Source: Lethocerus indicus (Eukaryota > Arthropoda > Insecta > Hemiptera > Belostomatidae). From it: a DNA stretch of 64,000 nucleotides. The notes under the pieces are model-generated. The model made no database searches and was not told the DNA's origin. It saw nothing but the letters and a program-made list of their open reading frames with translations. The DNA lies in assembly GCA_019843655.1 (NCBI GenBank), contig JACDQD010000010.1, forward strand, positions 10,151,637 through 10,215,636, read 5' to 3'. The position numbers were made by a program, and so were the translations under genes. Positions 24,301-30,055 of this stretch are shown one piece after another. How positions within the stretch are numbered: position 1 is the first letter of the stretch; each line of letters begins with the position of its first letter.

Positions 24301-25718
24301 TCCATGACTGCTACAATATCATGACATTATTTATATTGTTGTGTCAGTTACATATTAAAAGAAATTTTAAACTTTTCAAACTCAGACAAATTTCAAATGT
24401 ACATTGTATATAATGGTTGTACAATATGAGCATTTAAATTTTTTTAAAGAAAGAAGGCTTTCACATGAATCTCTACTTTGGGAAGATTAACATTACTATT
24501 TGAATAACTGATTGTAAGTTTAATAACAAGAAATTAATTTGATGTAATTAATATTTTATGCATTTGTGGCTATTTTTTTTTTTAGAAATAAGATACTAAA
24601 AATACCCTAATTGCATCTGCTGATGAAACAATGTTTGCTACAAAGTAAATTTTCAAAGTTATTTGAAATTTGACTGAATTCTTCTATTTTCAATACAAAA
24701 TATAGTGGGAACTACTTTTGTGCCATAAGAAAAATGTTCCTATTTATAAAGTTTTATAAAAGTAACTTCAGTATTATTAATCACAGAATTGAATGTGAAA
24801 CAAGTGGATCTTAATTAAAACCAGGCCCCTTGAATATTTACAGGAAAAATCATTGTGTAAAGTATCTGAGACAATTATTTCTTACTTCACATCTCTATTT
24901 TTTTTTAATTATTATAAAAAAAATACTGCTCACAAATTCAAATCAGTCATCATTTTTCTTTATCAATTATTTTGCATGGAGTGTGTGCGCTGGTCCATCT
25001 TATATTGCCGCATATAATAGAAGTACTTTTTATACAATTAACAAGTGCCATCCTGTTCTTTTTTCTCTCTCTCTATCTCTCTCTCTCTTTCTCTCATTCT
25101 TTGTTTTTACCCTTTCATCACACAGGCTTTGTGGGGGACCTGCATGTGAAAAAACAATCAAGGTGTTGGAATTGATGTTTATGAAAACCGATATCGATAT
25201 TTATTGAAAAAAAATTGAATTCTGCAGTGTTGTACAGTAATTTGAGAACCGAGTCTCAATCAACTACAAAGAACAGTCTGTCGAATTCAGTTTGATGGTT
25301 CGTTTCTAATGTAATCAGTTTCTAATAATAGAGTGCAGGTATAAGGTAACCACTCCCCCAATCAAGGTGCGAGATGGGATCAGGAGCAATCAGTTGAAGA
25401 GTATATAAATGTTGCTGGTAATCAGTTCTCGGATAGCTTATTGTACTATCCTTGGCTCTTTTAAGAAACCCCACACAGGTATCACATGGTATCAGGTTCT
25501 GTTCCCAGCAGAAAAACAGTAGCTACTCAATTGATTGCTCATTTAAAAAAAAAAACAGATTTTGAATTTGATTCTTTTATCCATTTTGTATTCTCCCTTG
25601 GATTTCAGGTGATGACGAAGAGGAAGAAGAGACGGGCAATGAAAAGAAGAATAATTTGAAAAAACGTGATCCGAGCTATCTCATAGTTTGGCAAGTGACA
25701 CCGCCTCCTCTGCTCTAA
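237..25718 (+). CDS. syd: syd / JIP3-JIP4 JNK-pathway and kinesin-1 scaffold gene, 5'-partial, about 25 exons (overall span)
   Basis: Overall span of the coding exons listed individually below. The joined protein matches the JIP3/JIP4 family (Drosophila sunday driver, mammalian MAPK8IP3 and SPAG9) in the same order: coiled coil, acidic linker ending DEGADITG, zipper starting [10 protein letters not shown]2 segment [20 protein letters not shown], [20 protein letters not shown], and a propeller with [52 protein letters not shown] and LIVWQ. Known family role: a cytoplasmic adaptor linking JNK-pathway kinases and vesicle cargo to kinesin-1 light chain, dynein and ARF6/RAB GTPases in axonal transport and lysosome movement. 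The RH1 domain and start codon are upstream of base 1. Exon phases agree at every junction except after the zipper exon (around 7058-7110). Orthology is very sure; choice among alternative exons is inferred. Confidence 0.96.
521..710 (+). CDS. syd: syd exon: coiled coil continuing to [15 protein letters not shown]
   Basis: After the acceptor TTTGTTCAG the frame reads [20 protein letters not shown], the strongly conserved JIP3/4 coiled coil, followed by [18 protein letters not shown]. It then leaves the helix at [20 protein letters not shown]. The exon is 190 bp, enters phase 1 and leaves phase 2 at a GTATTT donor. The helix register is continuous with the previous exon, supporting the splice. 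No anomalies. Confidence 0.93.
1811..1964 (+). CDS. syd: syd exon: serine/proline-rich linker ([14 protein letters not shown])
   Basis: The acceptor is TATTTTTTAG at 1801-1810 and the donor GTATTG at 1965. It encodes a low-complexity linker rich in Ser, Pro and Asn that ends AASLRNEL. In JIP3/4 proteins the poorly conserved linker between the first coiled coil and the second zipper carries the JNK-docking region and phosphorylation sites. No exact docking motif can be assigned from sequence alone. Several Ser-Pro and Thr-Ser-Pro sites are visible, consistent with a proline-directed kinase substrate. Confidence 0.85.
2431..2600 (+). CDS. syd: syd exon: acidic and polyproline linker
   Basis: Begins [20 protein letters not shown] after a TTTTACAG acceptor and ends [10 protein letters not shown] before the donor GTAATA at 2601. 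It contains an acidic run, Ser-Pro and Thr-Pro sites and a five-proline stretch. Phase 0 in, phase 2 out, matching its neighbours. This is the fast-evolving linker of the family; function is inferred from position, as a flexible or phospho-regulated region. Confidence 0.87.
3367..3458 (+). CDS. syd: syd exon: [25 protein letters not shown] block
   Basis: Starts after TTATTTCAG and encodes [20 protein letters not shown] followed by [12 protein letters not shown]. The human counterpart has SLYHELS...GDVDEGADLLGEF at the same place. The donor GTGGGC is at 3459, leaving phase 1. This is the anchor exon directly upstream of three in-phase microexons (4649, 4999, 6258), so its 3' end is where isoform diversity begins. 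Confidence 0.92.
4649..4684 (+). CDS. syd: syd microexon 1 (36 bp): [12 protein letters not shown]
   Basis: A 36-bp segment flanked by the acceptor GACTTGTCCTGCAG and the donor GTCTGT. Phase 1 in and phase 1 out: with the G from the preceding exon it reads [12 protein letters not shown]. Length divisible by three makes it skippable without frameshift. It is too short for ordinary ORF detection and was found by continuing the JIP3 frame. No domain is assigned; it inserts an aromatic-containing loop just before the second zipper. Confidence 0.72.
4999..5028 (+). CDS. syd: syd microexon 2 (30 bp): [10 protein letters not shown]
   Basis: A 30-bp segment after the acceptor CCTCATCCCAG and before the donor GTATGC. 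Phase 1 in and out; reads [10 protein letters not shown], an acidic stretch with a possible casein kinase 2-type serine. Symmetric like the microexon before it, so it can be included or skipped freely. Supported by splice signals and phase only; transcript evidence is absent. Confidence 0.6.
6258..6275 (+). CDS. syd: syd microexon 3 (18 bp): VNDNFF
   Basis: Only 18 bp, between the acceptor CGCCACTACCAG and the strong donor GTAAGG. Phase 1 in and out, giving VNDNFF just before GMGKEV. Mammalian JIP3 has VRDDFFGMGKEV at exactly this point, so the peptide is conserved and the call is stronger than its length suggests. The preceding intron has a good pyrimidine tract (about 6215-6250). Confidence 0.8.
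6635..6692 (+). CDS. syd: syd exon: start of leucine zipper II ([20 protein letters not shown])
   Basis: Encodes [20 protein letters not shown], the invariant opening of the second coiled coil of JIP3/4. Acceptor TTTTGTAG, donor GTATGG at 6693 (phase 2). In mammalian proteins this zipper binds kinesin light chain, dynein light intermediate chain and ARF6. Leu/Met spacing is heptad-like. Confidence 0.95.
6798..6854 (+). CDS. syd: syd exon: leucine zipper II, middle ([18 protein letters not shown])
   Basis: 57 bp after TTCATTTTCAG. Reads [18 protein letters not shown], nearly identical in pattern to mammalian NALNVVKNDLIAKVDQLS. Phase 2 in and out, donor GTAATT. Continues the coiled coil without a break. 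Confidence 0.95.
6962..7103 (+). CDS. syd: syd exon: leucine zipper II, end; 3' boundary uncertain (in-frame TGA at 7101)
   Basis: The frame reads [20 protein letters not shown] and then [20 protein letters not shown], a charged coiled coil matching the family. It continues ALKANKS to three consecutive TGA codons at 7101-7109 with no good GT donor before them. To join the RH2 exon at 7339 in phase 0, the exon could end at 7058 using a weak GTCAGA donor. Alternatively it could end at 7110 (donor GTTCTT) if one base of the genome is an insertion, which would read NKSDDE before DDVPMAQ. It could also be a genuine short-isoform stop. The coordinates given run to the first stop codon. Coding identity is certain; the 3' end is not. 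Confidence 0.8.
7339..7523 (+). CDS. syd: syd exon: RH2 domain ([19 protein letters not shown])
   Basis: Acceptor TTGCTTCAG, donor GTGAGT at 7524. Encodes [20 protein letters not shown] followed by [18 protein letters not shown] and ending GVWNF. This is the RILP-homology 2 segment of JIP3/4, which binds phosphorylated RAB8/RAB10 in mammals. The conserved Arg-Phe-Thr-Arg and [14 protein letters not shown] residues are intact. Phase 0 in, phase 2 out. Confidence 0.96.
7889..8068 (+). CDS. syd: syd exon: post-RH2 linker (FSNLFRSNE ... LIDAGDM)
   Basis: Starts after TATGTTCAG; completes [12 protein letters not shown] (mammals WQFFSRLFSSS) and contains [16 protein letters not shown], equivalent to mammalian KYNAPTSHVTPSV. 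I place the donor at 8069 (GTCAGT, phase 2), not 8073 (GTATTG, phase 0), because only phase 2 joins both the exon at 9973 and the alternative terminal exon at 8980. Confidence 0.9.
8980..9070 (+). CDS. syd: syd candidate alternative terminal exon (short isoform lacking the WD40 propeller)
   Basis: A strong acceptor (TTTCTGCTTCTTGCAG) is followed by a frame that, joined in phase 2 to the preceding exon, reads [18 protein letters not shown] then [11 protein letters not shown] and a TGA stop at 9068-9070. No plausible donor precedes the stop. About 220 bases on there is an AATAAA at about 9286-9292 in an AT-rich tail, fitting a 3' end. The resulting protein would keep both coiled coils and RH2 but lack the C-terminal propeller. 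Supported by splice signals, phase and a polyadenylation signal; there is no homology support for the tail. Confidence 0.45.
9973..10207 (+). CDS. syd: syd exon: [20 protein letters not shown] segment
   Basis: Begins [20 protein letters not shown] and continues [19 protein letters not shown], a signature found in all JIP3/4 proteins, then a Pro-rich stretch ending MEKEDNMK. Donor GTGAGA at 10208, phase 0. This basic helical piece leads into the propeller. Acceptor GATTGCAG has a modest pyrimidine tract. Confidence 0.94.
10911..11072 (+). CDS. syd: syd exon: start of WD40-like propeller ([18 protein letters not shown])
   Basis: Acceptor TTTTTAAACAG; reads [18 protein letters not shown] then [12 protein letters not shown], matching mammalian [20 protein letters not shown]. 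It ends in an acidic Pro-rich loop and donor GTAACC at 11073. Phase 0 both ends, 54 codons. Marks the entry to the beta-propeller. Confidence 0.96.
11270..11444 (+). CDS. syd: syd exon: propeller strand block ([11 protein letters not shown] ... LLCIASVPG)
   Basis: Encodes an [10 protein letters not shown] helix, then [20 protein letters not shown], and [16 protein letters not shown]. The mammalian equivalent is [20 protein letters not shown]. Donor GTATGT at 11445, phase 1. Well conserved; no anomalies. Confidence 0.96.
12058..12402 (+). CDS. syd: syd exon: large acidic, Gly-rich loop inserted in the propeller
   Basis: 345 bp, the longest exon. Starts [15 protein letters not shown] (family: GARETDYP) and contains long acidic, Asn and Gly runs, a core [20 protein letters not shown], and ends FDTNSNG. 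CpG-rich compared with the flanking introns. Donor is a consensus GTGAGT at 12403, phase 1. The acidic insert is a disordered loop typical of this position in the family and is probably lineage-specific in length. Confidence 0.95.
14012..14803 (-). mobile_element. Internally deleted mariner (Tc1/mariner superfamily) element with intact TIRs
   Basis: Inverted ends are visible: the + strand starts TTAGGTGTTCAACTTTGCTT at 14012, and the reverse complement of the other end starts TTAAGTGTACAACTTTGCTT, agreeing at 19 of 21 positions. TA lies on both sides (14010-14011 and 14804-14805), the normal mariner target duplication. The minus strand carries transposase remnants in several frames: [18 protein letters not shown], then [40 protein letters not shown], and a C-terminal FFDAGIRTLP stretch. 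At 792 bp it lacks most of the N-terminal half of a typical 1.3-kb element and is broken by frameshifts and stops, so it is non-autonomous. Confidence 0.93.
15567..15747 (+). CDS. Unexplained exon-like segment inside a syd intron ([18 protein letters not shown])
   Basis: An open frame closed upstream by TAG at 15552-15554 reads [18 protein letters not shown], then [20 protein letters not shown], then [17 protein letters not shown], and ends at GTACAA in phase 1. The C-x2-C-x11-H-x5-H spacing resembles a zinc-finger-like fold, but I do not recognise the protein. Its donor phase would join the next syd exon in frame. Its possible starts (15555 or 15567 in phase 0, 15584 in phase 2) do not accept phase 1 from the previous syd exon. 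It may be a cassette with an unseen partner, an exon of another gene, or a decayed insertion. The start is approximate. Confidence 0.3.
16177..16336 (+). CDS. syd: syd exon: propeller ([18 protein letters not shown])
   Basis: Acceptor GATTGGTGTTCAG. Completes a Glu codon with the G from 12402 and reads [20 protein letters not shown], then [18 protein letters not shown] and ends VVSIV. Mammals have [20 protein letters not shown] at this place. Donor GTGAGT, phase 2. The direct join from 12402 shows the 3.8-kb intron between them can be removed whole. Confidence 0.96.
16780..16996 (+). CDS. syd: syd exon: propeller ([18 protein letters not shown])
   Basis: Acceptor TTCTTTTTTAG. Reads [20 protein letters not shown] then [17 protein letters not shown] and [19 protein letters not shown]. 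The family motif DGQWDLxxYHxxDLG is intact. Donor GTAAAT, phase 0. Confidence 0.97.
17075..17246 (+). CDS. syd: syd exon: propeller core ([19 protein letters not shown])
   Basis: Reads [20 protein letters not shown], then [20 protein letters not shown] and [17 protein letters not shown]. This is the most conserved part of the family, nearly identical to mammalian JIP3. Donor GTCAGT at 17247, phase 1. Confidence 0.98.
17247..20148 (+). other. syd intron, 2.9 kb, AT-rich
   Basis: AT-rich intron with frequent poly-T runs. The only feature of note is a 12-bp candidate microexon at 19141-19152 (see findings). No transposon or RNA gene recognised. Confidence 0.75.
20149..20262 (+). CDS. syd: syd exon: propeller ([20 protein letters not shown])
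   Basis: Acceptor TTGTTTTCCAG after a 2.9-kb intron. Reads [20 protein letters not shown] then [18 protein letters not shown]; mammals have [20 protein letters not shown] and [16 protein letters not shown]. Donor GTAAGT at 20263, phase 1. Confidence 0.98.
20484..20657 (+). CDS. syd: syd exon: propeller ([17 protein letters not shown])
   Basis: Reads [20 protein letters not shown], then a stretch ending [20 protein letters not shown] and VKFFVAVPG. The [11 protein letters not shown] motif is diagnostic of the family. Donor GTAAGC, phase 1 in and out. Confidence 0.97.
20913..21020. repeat. Tandem repeat, about 27-bp AT-rich unit, roughly four copies
   Basis: The motif TTATTTATTCAAATTTAATT recurs at a spacing of about 27 bases within a syd intron, with small length changes in the last copy. 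It is a short minisatellite with no sign of function. Confidence 0.8.
21404..21535 (+). CDS. syd: syd exon: propeller ([15 protein letters not shown])
   Basis: Acceptor TAATTTTTTACAG. After a variable loop ([20 protein letters not shown]) it reads [16 protein letters not shown], matching the last-but-one propeller strand of JIP3/4. Donor GTAAGT at 21536 in phase 1, from which two alternative last exons (22505 and 25609) can both be entered in frame. Confidence 0.96.
22505..22740 (+). CDS. syd: syd alternative penultimate/terminal exon ([18 protein letters not shown])
   Basis: Entered in phase 1 from 21535 it reads [20 protein letters not shown] followed by PR. This repeats the acidic stretch plus LIVWQ closing motif also encoded by the exon at 25609. 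A GTACGT donor lies at 22569 (phase 2). If it is not used, the frame runs through a CT-rich, hydrophobic stretch to TAG at 22738-22740, which looks non-coding. Joining 22568 to 25609 would break the frame, so the two exons appear mutually exclusive or this one splices to an unrecognised exon. The acceptor (GTTTGCAG) lacks a strong pyrimidine tract. Confidence 0.55.
22741..25608 (+). other. syd intron sequence between the two alternative last exons
   Basis: AT-rich, with CpG nearly absent over long stretches (for example none in 24421-24480). It includes a CT-rich tract at about 25061-25097. If the exon at 22505 ends in the genome as a terminal exon, its 3' UTR would lie here. No transposon recognised. 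Confidence 0.6.
25609..25718 (+). CDS. syd: syd last coding exon ([14 protein letters not shown], stop TAA)
   Basis: Acceptor CCTTGGATTTCAG. Joined in phase 1 it reads [20 protein letters not shown], then [16 protein letters not shown] and TAA at 25716-25718. Mammalian JIP3 also ends with an acidic stretch followed by a HIIVWQV motif, so this is the canonical C terminus closing the propeller. Confidence 0.95.
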
Positions 25719-28700
25719 TAATTGTTTCTATTTAATTTCTCACCTAAAAGACTTTAGGGAATTTTCGTTCTCCGAATTATTTAAGTCCAAAATAAGAGTT
25801 TTTTTTTCCTTCCGATTGAGAACAATTTAACTTGCTTCATCTTATTGTGCTTCCTTTCATCTCAGCTCTTAAATCCTAACCGTTTTCATTTTGTTTACTA
25901 GTTTTAATACCTAGTTCTTTTGTGGGTTGACCTTTTTTTTATCTCTTTTAAATTATTTTGTTCTTCTCTAATCGCTAAAATGTGTTTGTCTCGCGTATTG
26001 CGTCTTCTCTGAGTAACAGTCTGATATTTAATACTTTACTGCCAGTCGCTGGTTCTTATCGCAGAGGCTCAACTAATAAATCAAACCCGTTTCATCTGTA
26101 CGAGTGTGAGTTCTGTCGGAGTTTGGACTATGCTTTTCTTTTCTGTTAACAAAAATCTCCTCTAATCCCGGTTTGTATATTTATTTTTTGATTGTTTGAC
26201 GTTTTATGCTGTTAATGAAATATCTATGAGTCAATTAACTGTTTGCTGGCAATACATAGTCCGAACTCGGAGGATATGTGTCTCAATTTGACATAGTTTA
26301 AACGAATTGGAAATTGGGAAAAAAATTATCCTTTATGAAGTGCTATCATCCCGATCAAAATTATTTCAGAGCCTGCTCAATGTTATGAAAAAGTTTGCCT
26401 TCCTCCTTCTTGTATTTTTTTTTCAATAAGATTAATTCTAAGCAAAGAAGATATTGACAAGTGTTAACAGTACTGAAATCATTCATTTATAATTTATTTA
26501 GTACATAACACCTGTTTTTTTGAGTTACCAGACTGTTTTTTTTAGTTTTAAATTATTTGTCTTTTAATTTAATTTCACCAATTGATTTCTATCTGACAGA
26601 TAGAATAATTAGTTTATAACACACACATATAGAATAATTTATATAAGAGTAACTTGAGGAACAATGTCCATACGGAAAAAAAAATTAAATTAAAAAACAA
26701 AATTGAAAAAAAAGTAGTATCTTTTATGGTGCATTTTTTACACCAGAATCAAGTATAGTTTTAAGTACATTTTATTAAACTCACAACATGTAATAATAAA
26801 CACACCAACATGTGTTTTTTAACACTTACAGTTAGAAACATTAACGTAAAATTTAAAAAACAAAAAAATCTTAGGGTAATATTTTTTTACTAAGCAATAT
26901 TCAAAACTTCTTTTGATCTGAGTATGGATAGTGTTTCTTTGTTTTCTTTTGTACGTATTCATTAATTTACAAATTACTACTCGCAGACAAAAAACTCTAA
27001 TAGCTGTGCATGGAATTGCTTACTTAATTATTGAAATCTGTATAGACATTATGATAATACAATGGATTTGAGGCGATTATTTTCATTAAGGGCTCGAGGT
27101 TGTCCCTGTTAAGGTTTATAATAGGCAGCTAATGCAAACTTTGTATGTTGTATAATCATTCTGTAAATAATTGTAACCTGTATAATTTGTTTTAATTTAT
27201 TTTTAAAAAATTTCAGTTCTTAAAATTTATTTATTTTATTTTAGTAAATATATAATTAGCGATTTTTTTTAGTTGTTAACTTCTCATTGCAACACCAAAA
27301 CTTTATTTTCTTAATTATTTACTTCATCTTCTTAAACAAAGTTTTAATATATACTGTCCTGTCTTAAATTTGCCCTGATCTTTACTCACATTTAAGTATA
27401 AGTAACTAAATACAAACAAATAATTTCCCAGATTTTAATCTCTAGTTAACTTTTTTTTATTGTACAGCATTTACAAGAAACGTTTTGGGTTAATAATTTA
27501 CCATCTTTACACTCAACATGTGTTTAACATCATTACCCAGGATTGACTAGATTAAGGTATATTGATTATTTGAAGAGGTATTAATGTATGTTAGTAGTGC
27601 CTGCTTTAAAAAAAAAAGTGCTACAATTACTGTGGTTTTAAAAGACCTCTTAAGACACCAATTGAAAGAAAAAACAAACCCTTGCAACTTTTGCCTTAAA
27701 CAAAATGTCTTCATACCTCTTCAATTGTATCTGTCAATGTGAATTGCCTTTATACTTTATACTTGTAGGATATTTATATTCATTGCTGAAAATAATAATG
27801 TACCTTTTATAAGTTTCCTATCTTTAATTGAATCCGTAAATAGTTTTATATTATTGTAAAGGAAAATATTTACCATTGTACATAGTTCTTTTTTGTATAG
27901 TAAACAAAAAGAACTCTCAACTGTTTGACTGCAAATATGAAAACTGTTTAATTGGTGCCATATAAAAACGCTGCATGAATTGATGAATGAAACTGGCACA
28001 TTATCTATTGTATTTACAGCTTTAATATAGTTAACAGAATTTCGTTATTAAACAAATGTGTTTTTCAATTATGTTATGCTTCAAGAACAAAGAACAGGGC
28101 TTGTTTATATTTATACAGTTTTGTTTTGTGTTTGTTATCGAACAGTCGGTCGGGGCTGCAAACTTCACTTTGGATGATGAATTGCATTGTGTACTGTCTA
28201 CTTTTTCTGTAATATATAGAAATGTAGAATATAATAGATTCGCATTTTGTGATATTTATTGTTATAAATATATATAATTAAAAAAAGGCGTTTTTTTATA
28301 GCGGAGAAAAATTTTTTCACGAAAGGCATTCTGTGTGTTACTCAGGCAGTTTGATATGATAAAATTGTGTAATTTCCTCGAAACGGAAAGTGTGCTTTCA
28401 CTTTTCTTGTGATTTGTTGTTCTTAGTTGACATTATGTAAAATTTTAACCAAAGAATTTTAGTTGTGAATAATGAGGTATTTATACAACAGATATTTGTT
28501 TTCTTTTTCACCTTTTATCCTCTTTCATTCCATTTTAGGAAAAATACAAAATTTATTAAAAGTTTATCTATTGTCCATTCTATTGTTTATTTATTCTAGT
28601 AATGATCCCCCTGGTATAATTGTAACTTAATTATTATAAAATTCAGTTAATGGATTGCATTATAATATTTTGCTATTATTTTAATGGATATATAAGTGAC

Positions 28701-28838
28701 AGGATTACTTATAATCTAAAACTGGTAAATAAAAAATAAATTAATGACAATCCATTCAATTATTGTCACTATAAAAAGAATAAAATATTTAAACTGAAAC
28801 TGTCATTTTCAATTCCTGACCAACAAAACTAGAAGTAA
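25719..28838 (+). other. Probable syd 3' UTR grading into intergenic DNA
   Basis: No coding signal after the syd stop. Candidate polyadenylation hexamers AATAAA occur at 26075-26080 and 26795-26800, among others. The true 3' end cannot be fixed from sequence. Base composition stays very AT-rich to the minisatellite at 28839. Confidence 0.5.
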
Positions 28839-30055
28839 TTCGGTGTCTTCAGGGATAGTATAACTTGAAAACGGAAGGCGTTCAGTGTTGTTTTTGGAAA
28901 CACAAGGCGTTCTGTGTATTGAGGGATGGCATAACTTGAAAACAGATGGCGTTCTTTGTATTGAGGGATAGCATAACTTGAAAACAGAAGGCGTTCTTTG
29001 TTTTGGGGGATAGTATAAATTGAAAACGGAAGGCGTTCGGTGTATTGAGGGATAGCATAACTTGAAACCAGATGGCGTTCTTTGTTTTGGGGGATAGTAT
29101 AAATTGAAAACGGAAGGCGTTCGGTGTATTGAGGGATAGCATAACTTGAAAACGGAAGGCGATCAGTGTTGTTTTTGGAAACACAAGGCGTTCTGTGTAT
29201 TGAGGGATAGCATAACTTGAAAACGGAAGGCGTTCGGTGTATTGAGGGATAGCATAACTTGAAAACAGAAGGCGTTCGGTGTATTGAGGGATAGCATAAC
29301 TTGAGAACGGAAGGCGTTCGGTGTATTGAGGGATAGCATAACTTGAAAACAGAAGGCGTTCTTTGTTTTGGGGGATAGTATAAATTGAAAACGGAAGGCG
29401 TTCGGTGTATTGAGGGATAGCATAACTTGAAAACGGAAGGCGATCAGTGTTGTTTTTGGAAACCCCATGCGTTCTGTGTATTGAGGGATAGCATAACTTG
29501 AAAAAAGAAGGCGTTCGGTGTATTGAGGGATAGCATAACTTGAAAACGGAAGGCGTTCGGTGTATTGAGGGATAGCATAACTTGAAAACAGAAGGCGTTC
29601 GGTGTATTGAGGGATAGCATAACTTGAAAACGGAAGGCGTTCGGTGTATTGAGGGATAGCATAACTTGAAAACGGAAGGCGATCAGTGTTGTTTTTGGAA
29701 ACACAAGGCGTTCTGTGTATTGAGGGATAGCATAACTTGAAAACGGAAGGCGTTCGGTGTATTGAGGGATAGCATAACTTGAAAACAGAAGGCGCTCGGT
29801 GTATTGAGGGATAGCATAACTTGAAAACAAGGCGTTCGATGTATTGAGGGATAGCATAACTTGAAAACAGAAGGCGTTCTGTGTATTGAGGGATAGCATA
29901 ACTTGAAAACGGAAGGCGTTCGGTGTATTGAGGGATAACATAACTTGAAAACAGAAGGCGTTCGGTGTATTGAGGGATAGCATAACTAGAAACAGATGGC
30001 GTTCTTTGTATTGAGGGATAGCATAACTTGAAAACAGAGGCGTTCGGTGTATTCG
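28839..30055. repeat. Minisatellite: 42-bp units with 29-bp short variants, about 29 units
   Basis: Tandem copies of a 42-bp unit containing GTATTGAGGGATAGCATAAC followed by TTGAAAACGGAAGGCGTTCG. Interspersed short units carrying TCAGTGTTGTTTTTGGAAAC begin at 28882, 29163, 29444 and 29683, so the larger period is 281, 281 and 239 bp (six or five 42-bp units plus one 29-bp unit). Because 42 is divisible by three, the minus strand stays open as 14-residue repeats, and each 29-bp unit shifts the frame. These frames are a by-product of repeat length with no independent sign of being genes. Confidence 0.96.

Noticed and set aside
24830..25207. 125-codon + strand frame before the last syd exon
   Set aside because: Driven by poly-T and CT runs; no start context or domain.
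28882..29983. Three long minus-strand open frames of 14-residue repeats
   Set aside because: They are explained by a tandem repeat whose unit is divisible by three; frames end exactly where 29-bp units shift the phase, and no promoter or splice context is seen.
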